Shown in pieces: positions 16,853-27,251 of a DNA stretch of 64,000 nt. Source of the DNA: Parapedobacter luteus (GTDB taxonomy: Bacteria > Bacteroidota > Bacteroidia > Sphingobacteriales > Sphingobacteriaceae); assembly GCF_900168055.1 (NCBI RefSeq), contig NZ_FUYS01000007.1, positions 62,001 to 126,000 on the forward strand. The letters are read 5' to 3'. The position numbers and the translations under genes are program-made. The notes under the pieces were generated by a model. The model was not told the DNA's origin. It did not search any database and saw only the letters and a list, made by a program, of their open reading frames with translations. The first letter of the stretch is position 1. Each line of letters starts with the position of its first letter.

Positions 16853-18355
16853 ATGGTCAATGCTTCAGCGTCGCCTGCCGTAACAACCAATAAGAAAACA
16901 CTATGGAAAGTGATTGGTGCATCTTCTTTAGGTACATTGATTGAATGGTACGACTTTTACATCTTTGGCAGCCTTGCCATTGTCATTTCCACCAAGTTTT
17001 TCCCTCCGGACAATCCTACCGCAGCCTTCCTTTCTACATTGGCCACCTTTGCGGCAGGGTTCGTGGTGCGTCCGTTCGGAGCATTGTTTTTCGGTCGCCT
17101 GGGTGATATCATCGGCCGTAAGTACACGTTCATGGTTACCTTGCTGCTCATGGGCCTGGCCACATGCGCAATCGGCTTGGTGCCCGGTTATGAGACCATC
17201 GGTTTTGCGGCGCCGATTATCGTATTGGTGCTGCGCTTGTTGCAAGGCTTGGCCCTGGGAGGCGAATATGGCGGTGCGGCCACGTATGTCGCCGAACATT
17301 CCGAGCCGCATAAGCGGGGATTCCGTACTTCGTGGATTCAGACTACCGCTACCTTCGGCCTGTTTATTTCGCTCGCGGTGATTATGCTGACAAAAAGCAG
17401 TATGTCGGCTGAGGCATTTGACGATTGGGGGTGGCGCGTACCTTTCTTGATTTCCTCGGTCATGGTCGTGGTATCTTACTTTATTCGTCGGAATATGGAT
17501 GAGTCGCCACTGTTCAAAAAGGCAAAAAATGAAGGAAAAACATCCACCAACCCACTTCGGGAATCTTTCGGCAAGAAATACAACTTCAAGTTTGTGCTGT
17601 TGGCACTTTTCGGTGCTACGATGGGGCAGGGGGTCATCTGGTATACGGGCCAGTTTTATGCGTTATCTTTCCTCCAAAGCGTATGTAAGGTCGATTTCGA
17701 CCAAACTAATTTTATCATCGGGTGTGCTTTACTGGCAGGAACCGGTTTTTTCGTCTTTTTTGGGTGGCTATCCGATAAAATCGGCCGGAAACCCATCATG
17801 CTGGCCGGTATGCTGTTAGCTGTGCTGACTTACCGGCCGATTTATGACCGGATGTACCGGTTAACGGATGTAGAAGCAAAACAGGAGCTGATGGAGCAGC
17901 GGCGCACGGTTGGTCAGACGTTGGTTAAGGTGTATAACGACGGCAGTACCGCCACGGTAGTCAGTCAGGGAGACGCCGTCACCCAAACCGTAAAGGTAGG
18001 GCAACGCGCTTTTTTCTTCCTCGCGCTGCTGGTATTTATTCAGGTCTTGTACGTCACCATGGTTTACGGACCCATTGCAGCTTTTTTGGTGGAGATGTTT
18101 CCGGTGCATATTCGTTATACCTCCATGTCATTGCCCTACCATATCGGGAATGGAATTTTCGGGGGGCTTTTGCCTGCGGTTGCCACCTACTTGGTTACCA
18201 AGGCGCAAGCCGCAAATATGGCGCAGCAGGCATCCGGTGCTTTACCCTATGACAAGCCATACTTAGAGGGGCTTTGGTATCCCATTATCATTGCGAGTGT
18301 CAGCTTCATCATCGGGTTATTGTATATCAAAAACAAAAACCAGGATGTGCAGTAA
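16853..18355 (+). CDS. MFS transporter, metabolite:H+ symporter (MHS) type
   Basis: A 500-residue inner-membrane permease with about 12 hydrophobic segments, related to ProP/ShiA/KgtP-type organic-acid or osmolyte carriers. 'GTLIEWYDFYIFGS' in TM1, 'GRLGDIIGRKYTF' in the 2-3 loop and 'LQGLALGGEYGGAATYVAEH' are hallmark motifs. A hydrophilic stretch of about 60 residues (roughly 325-385, 'YDRMYRLTDVEAKQELMEQ') interrupts the C-terminal half. Substrate unknown. It is followed by a small two-helix membrane protein and a GNAT-nitrilase fusion in the same direction. Confidence 0.9.
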   Translation: MVNASASPAVTTNKKTLWKVIGASSLGTLIEWYDFYIFGSLAIVISTKFFPPDNPTAAFLSTLATFAAGFVVRPFGALFFGRLGDIIGRKYTFMVTLLLMGLATCAIGLVPGYETIGFAAPIIVLVLRLLQGLALGGEYGGAATYVAEHSEPHKRGFRTSWIQTTATFGLFISLAVIMLTKSSMSAEAFDDWGWRVPFLISSVMVVVSYFIRRNMDESPLFKKAKNEGKTSTNPLRESFGKKYNFKFVLLALFGATMGQGVIWYTGQFYALSFLQSVCKVDFDQTNFIIGCALLAGTGFFVFFGWLSDKIGRKPIMLAGMLLAVLTYRPIYDRMYRLTDVEAKQELMEQRRTVGQTLVKVYNDGSTATVVSQGDAVTQTVKVGQRAFFFLALLVFIQVLYVTMVYGPIAAFLVEMFPVHIRYTSMSLPYHIGNGIFGGLLPAVATYLVTKAQAANMAQQASGALPYDKPYLEGLWYPIIIASVSFIIGLLYIKNKNQDVQ

Positions 18356-18380
18356 TACGTAGTAATAGCGCAAATTTAAC

Positions 18381-18605
18381 ATGAATACGATAAAGCGAAT
18401 ATTGGGCATTGTTTGGATTGTATTGGGGCTGGCAGCAGGCTATTACCTAATCGTTAGCCAAGCTATTCCTCAATTTACCAGTGGCAAGGGCGAAGATTTG
18501 GTGCCGGCCGTTATCTATACCTTTATCCTGATGCCCATCATTACGGGAGGATTATGTATATTTGGTTGGTATGCACTCACCGGCGAATATCGTGACGGCG
18601 ACTGA
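18381..18605 (+). CDS. Small two-helix membrane protein
   Basis: A 74-residue protein with two hydrophobic segments (about 8-28 and 42-65) joined by a short polar loop, 'FTSGKGEDLVPA'. It lies 25 bp after the MHS permease and is likely co-transcribed with it. I recognise no named family. The pairing with the transporter suggests an accessory or stabilising subunit, but this is only inference from position. Confidence 0.65.
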   Translation: MNTIKRILGIVWIVLGLAAGYYLIVSQAIPQFTSGKGEDLVPAVIYTFILMPIITGGLCIFGWYALTGEYRDGD

Positions 18606-18628
18606 CCGGCAAATAAGGAGATTGACAG

Positions 18629-20140
18629 ATGAACATCCAAATCAGGAAATTATCGCTCAAGGATTATCGCGGCCTCATCGACTCCATGACACAGGCGTAT
18701 GGTGGTGTAGGTGGGCTGTGGACACGCAATCACATCAAGGATCTCATTACGTTATTTCCTGAGGGCCAGCTTTGTGTCGCCGTAGATGGCCGTGTTGTAG
18801 CGTGCGCTTTGGCGATCATTATCGATAGCCAGAAAACCGATATTACTGATCCTTACCGCGAGATTATTGCCGGGGGCACCTTTTCCACGCACGATCCCGA
18901 GGGTGATCTGCTTTATGGTATTGAAATATTCGTCCATCCGGAGTTCAGGGACTTGCGGCTCGGCCGGCGGCTTTATGATGCCCGCAAGGAACTTTGCGAA
19001 CATTGGAACCTCAAGGGCATCCTGGTGGGCGGCCGGTTGCCCAAATACCACGAACACGCCGGTGAACTAACACCAAGGCAATACATCGAGAAAGTGAAGC
19101 TGAAGGAAATTTATGATCCGGCATTGACGTTCCAATTGGCCAATGATTTCCACGTCAAGAAGATTTTAAAAAACTACCTGCCCGGTGATACCGAATCGCT
19201 GGAATATGCTACCTTGCTGGAATGGAATAATATTTATTACGAGCCGCAGACCAGAGCGGCATCCCAGACGAAGCAGACCATCCGTCTGGGGTTGGTGCAG
19301 TGGCAGATGCGGACGTTCCAGAATGTCGAGGCGTTTTACGAGCAGGTCGAGTTTTTCGTTGATGTGGTAAGCGGCTATGGCGCAGATTTTGCCTTGTTCC
19401 CTGAGTTTTTCAATACACCCTTAATGGAGCCTTACAACCACTTGCCAACTACGGAGGCGATGCGCGAACTGGCTAAGCTTACGGAAGATACCAAACAGCA
19501 AATCCAGCGGCTGGCCGTTTCGTACAATGTAAACATCATTGCGGGCTCCATGCCGTTTCTGGGCGAGGAAAACAGGTTGTACAATGTCTCCTACCTGTGC
19601 CAGCGGAATGGCCGGACAGACGAATACCGGAAGGTACACATCACGCCCAATGAAACCAGGTACTATGGCATGTATGGGGGAGATCAAGTGCGTGTGTTCG
19701 ATACCGACTGCGGAAAGGTAGGCATATTGATTTGCTATGATGTGGAATTTCCGGAGCTGGGCCGCATTTTGGCTGACCAGGGGTTGCAGATCATGTTTGT
19801 ACCGTTTCTTACCGATACCCAGAACGGTTATACCCGGGTGCGCAATTGTGCGCAAGCGCGGGCCATTGAGAACGAGTGTTATGTGGCCATCGCCGGATCG
19901 GTAGGCAACCTCCCCAAAGTGAATAACATGGATATCCAATATGCCCAATCGGCTGTTTTTACCCCTTCGGATTTCGCTTTCCCCACCAATGCGGTGAAAG
20001 CCGAGGCGACACCGAACGCCGAAATGGTATTGGTAGTGGATGTGGATTTGAATTTACTTAAAGAACTGAATCGGTACGGCACTGTCCAGAACCTCACGGA
20101 TCGCCGCCGTGATTTATACCGGGTTTCATTAATAAAATAA
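18629..20140 (+). CDS. GNAT acetyltransferase fused to carbon-nitrogen hydrolase
   Basis: A 503-residue bifunctional cytoplasmic protein. Residues 1-150 form a GNAT N-acetyltransferase domain ('GIEIFVHPEFRDLRLGRRLYD' holds the acetyl-CoA loop). Residues about 217-495 are a nitrilase-superfamily amidase with the full Glu-Lys-Cys triad: Glu259 in 'LFPEFF', Lys335 in 'EYRKVHITP' and Cys369 in 'LICYDVEFPE'. The fusion order is known in bacteria, but the substrate is not established. It ends 18 bp before the convergent sprA stop. Confidence 0.9.
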   Translation: MNIQIRKLSLKDYRGLIDSMTQAYGGVGGLWTRNHIKDLITLFPEGQLCVAVDGRVVACALAIIIDSQKTDITDPYREIIAGGTFSTHDPEGDLLYGIEIFVHPEFRDLRLGRRLYDARKELCEHWNLKGILVGGRLPKYHEHAGELTPRQYIEKVKLKEIYDPALTFQLANDFHVKKILKNYLPGDTESLEYATLLEWNNIYYEPQTRAASQTKQTIRLGLVQWQMRTFQNVEAFYEQVEFFVDVVSGYGADFALFPEFFNTPLMEPYNHLPTTEAMRELAKLTEDTKQQIQRLAVSYNVNIIAGSMPFLGEENRLYNVSYLCQRNGRTDEYRKVHITPNETRYYGMYGGDQVRVFDTDCGKVGILICYDVEFPELGRILADQGLQIMFVPFLTDTQNGYTRVRNCAQARAIENECYVAIAGSVGNLPKVNNMDIQYAQSAVFTPSDFAFPTNAVKAEATPNAEMVLVVDVDLNLLKELNRYGTVQNLTDRRRDLYRVSLIK

Positions 20141-20158
20141 TCTTCCGGGTGCTACCGC

Positions 20159-23100
20159 CTACTGGAGCATCAACCTTAAGTTAAAACCGAAATTGGTATA
20201 TGACGTGGCGAAGGTCTGTGAAGTATAGGGCCGAACGGCGTTACTGTCAAAGAAAATCCGGATATTGAACCGCTGGTTGATTACATAATCCACCGAAGGC
20301 CGGCAGGAAATACTTCTGTTGCCGGCAGACACTTCTGATTCGTTGATATCTGACCGGTAAATTAAGGTTTTTAGGTCGTTAATAGCCACATCTAAGCGGA
20401 AATTCAGGTCGTTATTCATTTTGAAGTTGCTAAACCATCCGAACGGCATTTGAAAACCGGTAGCCCGGTAACCTGCGCCCAATATAAATGATTGGTCGCT
20501 CAGCATCGCCAGTTGGCTGTTTTGTAGGCTGAGATTCAATGTGCGAGCTCTACGGTATTCCGCATTGGCCGTCAGGTTATTTTTGAATCGTGCGTCAAAA
20601 CCCAGCAACGGCACAAACTGTTCGAAGATGGAAACCTGTTGGAACTGAAATTCCGGCAGGAAATTGTTATTAACATCCCGCTCGGAAGGGAAGCCATTAG
20701 CCTCGTTGTACCGTATGAGCGAATTATAACCGTTAATGGAATACCGGGTGTTATAACCATGCCGGAGGGTGAGTGAGGTAAGCACCTCGCTGAATAGCGG
20801 CAGTTTGCCTAATCCATTGTACGTGACGTTCCAGTTTGGAATCGGTATCTCCGGAAAATTACCCAGTCTGACACGCCTGGCATCCTTGCCCCGGTAGGCC
20901 GCAAGGAAAGCGTTTACTACGACGTCTTGTGCCGTACGGCCATAGCCGTCCGAAAAACCGGCATTTTGCCCCGAAGAGTTGGGGTTCAACTGGCCGAGCC
21001 GTTGGGATACGGTCTGACGGTTGCGCTCAAACTCACGGAAAAGTGCATCATGGTTTTTGAAGGCGGTACCAATGGTCAGGTATGAGATGCTATAGTTGCC
21101 GGTCGTGACCGGGGTCAGGCTTTGGAACGCATCGTCCTGCGTCGAATATTGAAACGATGTCGTGTAGTTCCGGTTATTGAGTTTTACCGCCGTCAGCTCG
21201 ATATTCAAATCGCGAAGCGGTTCGAGTATGGCCCGTACGGAGATATCCTCCGTTAGCGATGTCATATAAAGCTGTGTCTGCAATGTATCTGTCGTAATCC
21301 AGCCGTTTACTGCTGCGCGCTGACGGATATCACGTTGGCTTCCGAACAGGAACCCCCAGCCAGGAGCATTATGATCAAAGTCATAGCCCAAGATGTTGGT
21401 CTGCGGTAAATAGCCCGGCAAAAAGGTATTTTGTACCCGTGTATAAGCAGCGTTGACGTTTTTGATGCTGGTAAGCAGGCCAGTGAAAAATGCGGCGGTA
21501 CCGCTGGCGTCTAGTCCCGTGTTGTTTCGTATAAAGCCAAATTTGTTGTACAAACCAGCCATATTGAGTGTGGGATTTACTTGGATATTACGCGAATTTT
21601 GGATGCTATTACCCATGCTGATATCCTGGCTACGTATTGATAAAAGTGGCTCCGTCTGCCAGTTGAATTGTGTCCCATAGCGTGCGTCCACATTCACCCA
21701 GTCCAGTCCCGGTAGTTTATGGATAGGCAACGTATAGGTGATGTTCATCATGTGGCTATAATCCGTTGTACGGCCTAACCGCCAGAAATTTTCCCAGAGT
21801 GTATCACGTTTTAATCCATTTATGCGTCCATCCGGCTCATCGACAATCGCATAGTTGGTGGCATTGAAGTCGAGCTTCAATGATTTGGAAAGATTCCAAC
21901 TGATACCATAGATGCGGTTCATCGTGAAATTTTTATTGTACAATGTCCCCATGGCGGGCAGGAAATTGTCTGCCGAGTTGTTTGCCCGTAAAGTATTTTC
22001 GTTGTATATGCGATTGACGTCGATACGGAAATTGAGTAACGAAGGCATGAGGTTAAAATTGAAATCGCTGAGGATACCTAAGTGCCTGTTTTTGATGAAC
22101 TTTCTAAACGGTTCAAACGTCAGGTCATCACTGCTATTGAATGTGTAATCCACGACAGCACGATAATTCTTTTGAAGCGCTACTTCCGTGAGGTAATCGC
22201 GGTGGTAGTGTTGCGAATACGCATACGTGGCGCTGAAGTTTTCGATGTCCCATGGGCGTATGGGCTTATCGATGTTCGTACGTACTTTACGTACGTTGGT
22301 GAGGTTAAAGCTTCTGCGGATGGTAAAATCCTGGGTTACCCGAAGCAGCGAATCGCGTTGGTTTCGCGAAAGATTGGCCAAAGCACTGTTGAGTTCGATA
22401 TCCGGCATGAGCGGGTTATATTCCGGTGTGCCCACTTGGCGGGTATAGCTGAAAAAGAGCGGTATGCGCAAACCATAATCAGCGGGGAAAAACTTACCCA
22501 GTTCGGCATTCGTAACCAGATCGAAGTACATATCGTCACTACGGCTGCGTTCGCCGACACGTTGTTCAATGGAGCCGAAACCGATCGTGCTCTTACTTCC
22601 GGACACCGTTACATTGGCAAAATCGGCCAATTGCGCATTCATCCTGGCCGTAGCCGCCCAGCCTCCTTTATTGTCAAAATCAGTAAGTCGCAGTTCGTTA
22701 AACCAGAAGATTCCCGATTTATCGAGCCCATCATCATTGGGTGTACTGACCTCGGTGCCGCGCAATGGGTTCATTACGCCAAGCATGTAGAAGCGTACTT
22801 TACTGATATCGGGTTGCCCGACGATCGTCACACGATTTTCACCGTCAAAGAAGGTAAAAGGAACGTCGATAGGCCAAGGTTGGCCATTACGTGTCGCCCG
22901 GTTTCGGGCTTGCTTGGCCTCTTGGAAGATGCCGATGCGGATATTCATCCGATTTTCCTGGGGCCATATGAGTTCAGGATCATTGGTGCCAGGCGGTGTA
23001 ATTTTCAGCGGGATGTCGTATTGGTAGTAGTTATACTGATCATCCGTACCTATCCGTATGAAGGCGCGGAAATCGCCGTCATGCAGGTATTGTCCTTCGG

Positions 23101-26100
23101 CGTGGATAAACATCTCCAGGCGGCCGTAGGCTCGGAAATCATTAGTTGCGGTGCGGTAAGCGGCACGGCCGTAGCCGTCGCGCAGATTCTTCACGTCCAG
23201 GGAGAGCGATTGTTCATTGAGCTGCACGTTGTTGTTGAGGTTACCCCAGTCGAGCTGACGTTGGATTCCCGGAGGTACTACATAGGGAATGGGTTGTCGG
23301 TTACCGTTTTGTTCGATGTTGAAGGCGGCAACCTCAACCGTAGAATTATCCAGGGATACGTTGCCCATGCTCGGGTCCGCGATGACCTTGGCGTTATTGT
23401 TCTCTGCATTGTACCGGCGCCACTCGCCCCGTACCAGTTGCATCTGTGCGAGCCGTACCACTGCGGTGTCAGCAAAATCGGTCATAAACATGCGGATAAA
23501 CCGGATGGATTTGAAATCACGGATGTTGCCTACGCGTTCCTGGTATTGGGCAATCGGGATACGGAATTGGTACCATCTTACCTGCTCAGTACGTCCGTTT
23601 GGCAATTTGACATCGGCGGTATGCATATCCGCAATATAGTTTTGCCCGACCTGCATGTCCTGCGGCCGAAGCGATATCCGGTACTGATAGTACTCTTCCG
23701 CCTCGTTCATGTTATTGTCGCGGTTGATATCTTCGCCGTCAGGGAGCAGGGTAGAGGCAGACGTTTCGACGCCGACAGACTGCTCAGGGGTCCGGGAGTT
23801 TCCTTCGGGGCCATTGAAGCGCTCGTACCGTTTCAGGATGCCGGCGTTTTGATTGTCAAGCTCGGGTCCCCGGAAGTACTGGAAGTTGTCGCCCGACGGG
23901 TCATTGGCAAGCTCCTGCAAAGCACCGGGATTGAGTAACCCCTGCATCCGGGATAGGAAGTCGCCATGAAAACTGCGTTCGTCGACGTCATTGAGGCCAT
24001 CCAGTCCGATGTCCTGGCGGGCGCGGGCGGCGGGGTCATTGTCGAAGGCCTGGATGACGGGCTGATTACGGGGTACTCTTCCCCAATTCGTTTCGTCAAT
24101 CTGTGAAAGGTCCCCGGATGGCGACATGCCGTTTTCCATTGCCTTCCGGCCGTCTTTCAAGATATCCTCTGAGATGTTACCGAGATTGAAATATAATTCT
24201 CCACCCCTTGACCCGGGGTTGGTGAGAAAGGGATCCATCATCCATAGTTCAATGAACTCAATATTCTGGGCCTCGAAGTCAGGGGCATCAATCTTACGGA
24301 ACATTCCGCCCCAGCGACCCCGTGGGTTGGTCAGCGTACCGTCTGGGTTGACGCCCGTGGTCGTATAGTTATAGGGACCCCGTATGGTGGGATAGAAGGC
24401 CAGATCCAGTGTAGAAAGAAACAGTGGCAGACCGGTAGTTGACTCACGGTAAGGGAATACTTCCTGTTCGAGTACTTCGCGTACACGATGCTGTGACAGC
24501 TCCGCGCTATTAATGTTGCTGGGTGTGAGGTTGATATTACGGTAAAAGATCGGATCAATATTATAAAAGGCCAGTCGTGCGCGGTTAAAGCCGTATTGCA
24601 AATCATCCATCAATTGCGATTCGGGAAAAAGCTGTGGGGTACCGGAAAGTTGCCAGTTATACGCCCCTTTAAGGTCAATAAACGAGCGGCTGTTTTCAAA
24701 GTCATCGATATAGGTGATACCGCGCTGTGTACCTGCAAAATTCAACGCCCGTGGATGTCCGGGTAGCAACTGGGCAAATTCGCCGTAGAACGAGACCGAT
24801 GAAGGTTCTTTCGTATCCAAAAATGGGATTTTATCGACCATTCTGGTGAGCCAGCGCGAAGGTGAATTGTACGTGACGTCGAATCCCCACATCGTATTGG
24901 AGATAGGTTCCTCGCCGATGTTGACCTTTTGGGTAAGGGGCCGTTCGGTCAGGTTCATGATGGTCCCGCCCAATTGCAACTTGTCGTTCACCAAATAATC
25001 TAGCCGGCCACCAACCATGGTACGTTGCTGTAGTCCAAACAGCTGATTGTTTTCCATTTTGATGCGGATGGGCTGGCCGGATTGCAACAAGGCTTGGTTG
25101 AGGATACGAACACGGCCGATGTCATAGTCGACCATGAAGTCTACCCCTTCCTGAAGCGGTGCCGGACCAGCAAATACCTGCACAGATCCGCGCGGCACAT
25201 TGATTGCGCCAAGTTGGAATTCCGTGCCGACCTCTGACTCATATGAGCCCTTGATGAGGTATCGGTTTTGGTTGGGGAAATACTGTTGGGCAAGCACTTT
25301 GGTAGAGTCGTATAGTGCCTGAAAAGTATACTTGTCTATCAGCGCCTGTTCGGCACCAGGCACAAATTGGTTCGCCAGGTCGCTACCAAACGGTTCTACC
25401 AAGGGAAACATGACGCGGCCCCGCTCGGGATCGATGGTAATGCCCGGGAGAAAGTCAAAAAAGCCATCGGGTTGTTGCGCGTTCTGTGGATTAAGCCTAT
25501 CCAGTCCGGTGAGCTGTATCCATAGCTTATTCTGGGTGTTTTGCCCTTCATACATGGCGGGGCGCTCCACGCCGCTTTCGTCTTCGATGCGGAAAATATT
25601 GAATCTAAAATTTGTTTGGCCTACGCCATAGGCTCCGATAGAATAAATGTTTTTCATCATCAGATCCCATATGGGCAGGTTGGTTTTGAGGATTTCGTTT
25701 TTCAACAGCTTTGCCACAAGCATCCGCGGTTGTGACGGAGTTACCGGTACATCCGTTGAAAATTCCCCTACTTGGTATTCACGGCCGCCTGCTGTATAGC
25801 GGTATGCGACTGCCAGTATTTGGTCGTTGTTTAGCGGCATGTTAAGGGAGATGAAACCCAGTCGCCGGTTTACCGTATATTCCGTGCCTTCGCGTAGCTT
25901 ACGCGCATAAGTCATCTTGGCATAGTTGTCGTTTGCGCCGCTGCCCTGGAAAAACTGCTGCGCCCCGTTTGATTGCGTATAGCGTGCGTCGTCAGGTAGT
26001 GCCTGTAGCAATGTGTTGGAATAAAATTGCACAGGTTCGCCCGGGATACCGGTGGATGGATAGCGGGTATTCCCCGGGCTTATGAGCATGGTGTTATAAG

Positions 26101-27190
26101 GCTGATACTCGCCCAAATCCATCAGCGCCAGTACATCCCGTGAATCATCCACCGAATTGCTGCGGTTGCTTATCCAGACTTCGATTTGTGTGATGTTTAC
26201 ATCTGTGGTAAGAATGGGGGCTAGCGCCATAGCCCGGTTAAAGTTGTCTCTGAAATAATGTGCTAAGAAATAATGTTGGTTATCCTCATACTCATCTGCT
26301 TTTAGGGCGAACTCACTTTCCTGTGCACCGTTTTTAATGGTTATTTCCCGTTGTTGCGACCGTTGTTGGGAGAAAATACCCGTCACATTCAACCGCCCGA
26401 ACTGCAGTTGCGTTTTAAGGCCGAATAAGGCCTGTGTGCCACTGATGAGGGTCGTGTTGAGTGGCATGCTTACATTCCCCAATTCAATCCGTTTGATGAT
26501 GTCATCGTCCTTTCCCGTGTAGTCGAGACGAATCTGATTTTCGAAATCAAATTGCGCTTCCGTATTGTAATTTGTGGTCAGTTTCAGGCGGTCGCCAATT
26601 TGACCCGTCAAGTTCATTTGGATACGTTGGTCAAAATCAAATCCCCATTGCCGGCGTTGCCGCTCGTTGAACATTGGATTTGCATTTTTATTATGCTGCG
26701 CCATGATGCTGATGTCGGCACTGCCACGTGGAATAATGTCAATGGTATTTCCGCCGAAAATCTTTTCAAAGGCCTCACTTTCTACATAGATGGTAGGGAT
26801 AAGCCGGTCTTGCCGATAGTCGGTCAGTTGTTTGTCGGAGAGCTCACGCCAGTAATTGCGTTTCAGTAGTTGGCTCTCATACTGTTGGTATTCATCTATG
26901 GTAAGGTATTGGGGAGGCCGGTAAAGCCGGCTGCCGAGCTTCTCGCGGATAATGTATTGGCGGGTTACCGGATCGAATACTATCTCCCGGTCGATATTGG
27001 ACGGCAGGCCAAGGTCAATCCCAGCCTTTCTTTGATACAGATTGAGGAATGGAAGGTCTCTGAACGGATACCGGAGTTTGGCACTATCCTGCTTAGATGG
27101 GGCAATAGGCGTCTGCGCGGCGGCAGATACCCCGATACACAAAAACAGCAAGAGTGTCAAAGACAAGCGAGGCCGTATCGTTCTTTTCAA
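20159..27190 (-). CDS. sprA: Cell-surface protein SprA, type IX secretion translocon
   Basis: A 2343-residue outer-membrane beta-barrel of the SprA/Sov family, the pore of the Bacteroidota type IX secretion system, needed for export of adhesins and gliding proteins. A signal peptide ends at about residue 25 ('GVSAAAQT'). Family motifs include 'NITQIEVWISNRSN', 'LNFAGTQRGITYIDDFENSRSFIDLKG' regions and repeated barrel strands to the C-terminus. The start is a TTG: an in-frame TAG lies directly upstream (27191-27193), an AAAGGA site is 7 nt further, and there is no early in-frame ATG. It follows maeB and ruvA in the same direction. Confidence 0.95.
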   Translation of the reverse strand: MKRTIRPRLSLTLLLFLCIGVSAAAQTPIAPSKQDSAKLRYPFRDLPFLNLYQRKAGIDLGLPSNIDREIVFDPVTRQYIIREKLGSRLYRPPQYLTIDEYQQYESQLLKRNYWRELSDKQLTDYRQDRLIPTIYVESEAFEKIFGGNTIDIIPRGSADISIMAQHNKNANPMFNERQRRQWGFDFDQRIQMNLTGQIGDRLKLTTNYNTEAQFDFENQIRLDYTGKDDDIIKRIELGNVSMPLNTTLISGTQALFGLKTQLQFGRLNVTGIFSQQRSQQREITIKNGAQESEFALKADEYEDNQHYFLAHYFRDNFNRAMALAPILTTDVNITQIEVWISNRSNSVDDSRDVLALMDLGEYQPYNTMLISPGNTRYPSTGIPGEPVQFYSNTLLQALPDDARYTQSNGAQQFFQGSGANDNYAKMTYARKLREGTEYTVNRRLGFISLNMPLNNDQILAVAYRYTAGGREYQVGEFSTDVPVTPSQPRMLVAKLLKNEILKTNLPIWDLMMKNIYSIGAYGVGQTNFRFNIFRIEDESGVERPAMYEGQNTQNKLWIQLTGLDRLNPQNAQQPDGFFDFLPGITIDPERGRVMFPLVEPFGSDLANQFVPGAEQALIDKYTFQALYDSTKVLAQQYFPNQNRYLIKGSYESEVGTEFQLGAINVPRGSVQVFAGPAPLQEGVDFMVDYDIGRVRILNQALLQSGQPIRIKMENNQLFGLQQRTMVGGRLDYLVNDKLQLGGTIMNLTERPLTQKVNIGEEPISNTMWGFDVTYNSPSRWLTRMVDKIPFLDTKEPSSVSFYGEFAQLLPGHPRALNFAGTQRGITYIDDFENSRSFIDLKGAYNWQLSGTPQLFPESQLMDDLQYGFNRARLAFYNIDPIFYRNINLTPSNINSAELSQHRVREVLEQEVFPYRESTTGLPLFLSTLDLAFYPTIRGPYNYTTTGVNPDGTLTNPRGRWGGMFRKIDAPDFEAQNIEFIELWMMDPFLTNPGSRGGELYFNLGNISEDILKDGRKAMENGMSPSGDLSQIDETNWGRVPRNQPVIQAFDNDPAARARQDIGLDGLNDVDERSFHGDFLSRMQGLLNPGALQELANDPSGDNFQYFRGPELDNQNAGILKRYERFNGPEGNSRTPEQSVGVETSASTLLPDGEDINRDNNMNEAEEYYQYRISLRPQDMQVGQNYIADMHTADVKLPNGRTEQVRWYQFRIPIAQYQERVGNIRDFKSIRFIRMFMTDFADTAVVRLAQMQLVRGEWRRYNAENNNAKVIADPSMGNVSLDNSTVEVAAFNIEQNGNRQPIPYVVPPGIQRQLDWGNLNNNVQLNEQSLSLDVKNLRDGYGRAAYRTATNDFRAYGRLEMFIHAEGQYLHDGDFRAFIRIGTDDQYNYYQYDIPLKITPPGTNDPELIWPQENRMNIRIGIFQEAKQARNRATRNGQPWPIDVPFTFFDGENRVTIVGQPDISKVRFYMLGVMNPLRGTEVSTPNDDGLDKSGIFWFNELRLTDFDNKGGWAATARMNAQLADFANVTVSGSKSTIGFGSIEQRVGERSRSDDMYFDLVTNAELGKFFPADYGLRIPLFFSYTRQVGTPEYNPLMPDIELNSALANLSRNQRDSLLRVTQDFTIRRSFNLTNVRKVRTNIDKPIRPWDIENFSATYAYSQHYHRDYLTEVALQKNYRAVVDYTFNSSDDLTFEPFRKFIKNRHLGILSDFNFNLMPSLLNFRIDVNRIYNENTLRANNSADNFLPAMGTLYNKNFTMNRIYGISWNLSKSLKLDFNATNYAIVDEPDGRINGLKRDTLWENFWRLGRTTDYSHMMNITYTLPIHKLPGLDWVNVDARYGTQFNWQTEPLLSIRSQDISMGNSIQNSRNIQVNPTLNMAGLYNKFGFIRNNTGLDASGTAAFFTGLLTSIKNVNAAYTRVQNTFLPGYLPQTNILGYDFDHNAPGWGFLFGSQRDIRQRAAVNGWITTDTLQTQLYMTSLTEDISVRAILEPLRDLNIELTAVKLNNRNYTTSFQYSTQDDAFQSLTPVTTGNYSISYLTIGTAFKNHDALFREFERNRQTVSQRLGQLNPNSSGQNAGFSDGYGRTAQDVVVNAFLAAYRGKDARRVRLGNFPEIPIPNWNVTYNGLGKLPLFSEVLTSLTLRHGYNTRYSINGYNSLIRYNEANGFPSERDVNNNFLPEFQFQQVSIFEQFVPLLGFDARFKNNLTANAEYRRARTLNLSLQNSQLAMLSDQSFILGAGYRATGFQMPFGWFSNFKMNNDLNFRLDVAINDLKTLIYRSDINESEVSAGNRSISCRPSVDYVINQRFNIRIFFDSNAVRPYTSQTFATSYTNFGFNLRLMLQ

Positions 27191-27197
27191 CTAAGGT

Positions 27198-27203
27198 TCC
27201 TTT
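27198..27203 (-). promoter_or_regulatory. Ribosome-binding site that fixes the sprA TTG start
   Basis: AAAGGA on the minus strand, 7 nt before the TTG at 27190. Purine-rich Shine-Dalgarno sites are uncommon elsewhere in this window, so it may compensate for the weak TTG start. Confidence 0.6.
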
Positions 27204-27251
27204 AAATAGCTAAGATGATGTTTTTTCGGCAGCCAATTTATGTAAAATTCC

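Noticed and set aside
22082-23938. A 618-codon open frame on the plus strand, antisense to sprA
   Set aside because: It lies wholly inside the sprA coding region, has no recognisable motifs or start signal, and is explained by sprA codon composition leaving an opposite frame open.
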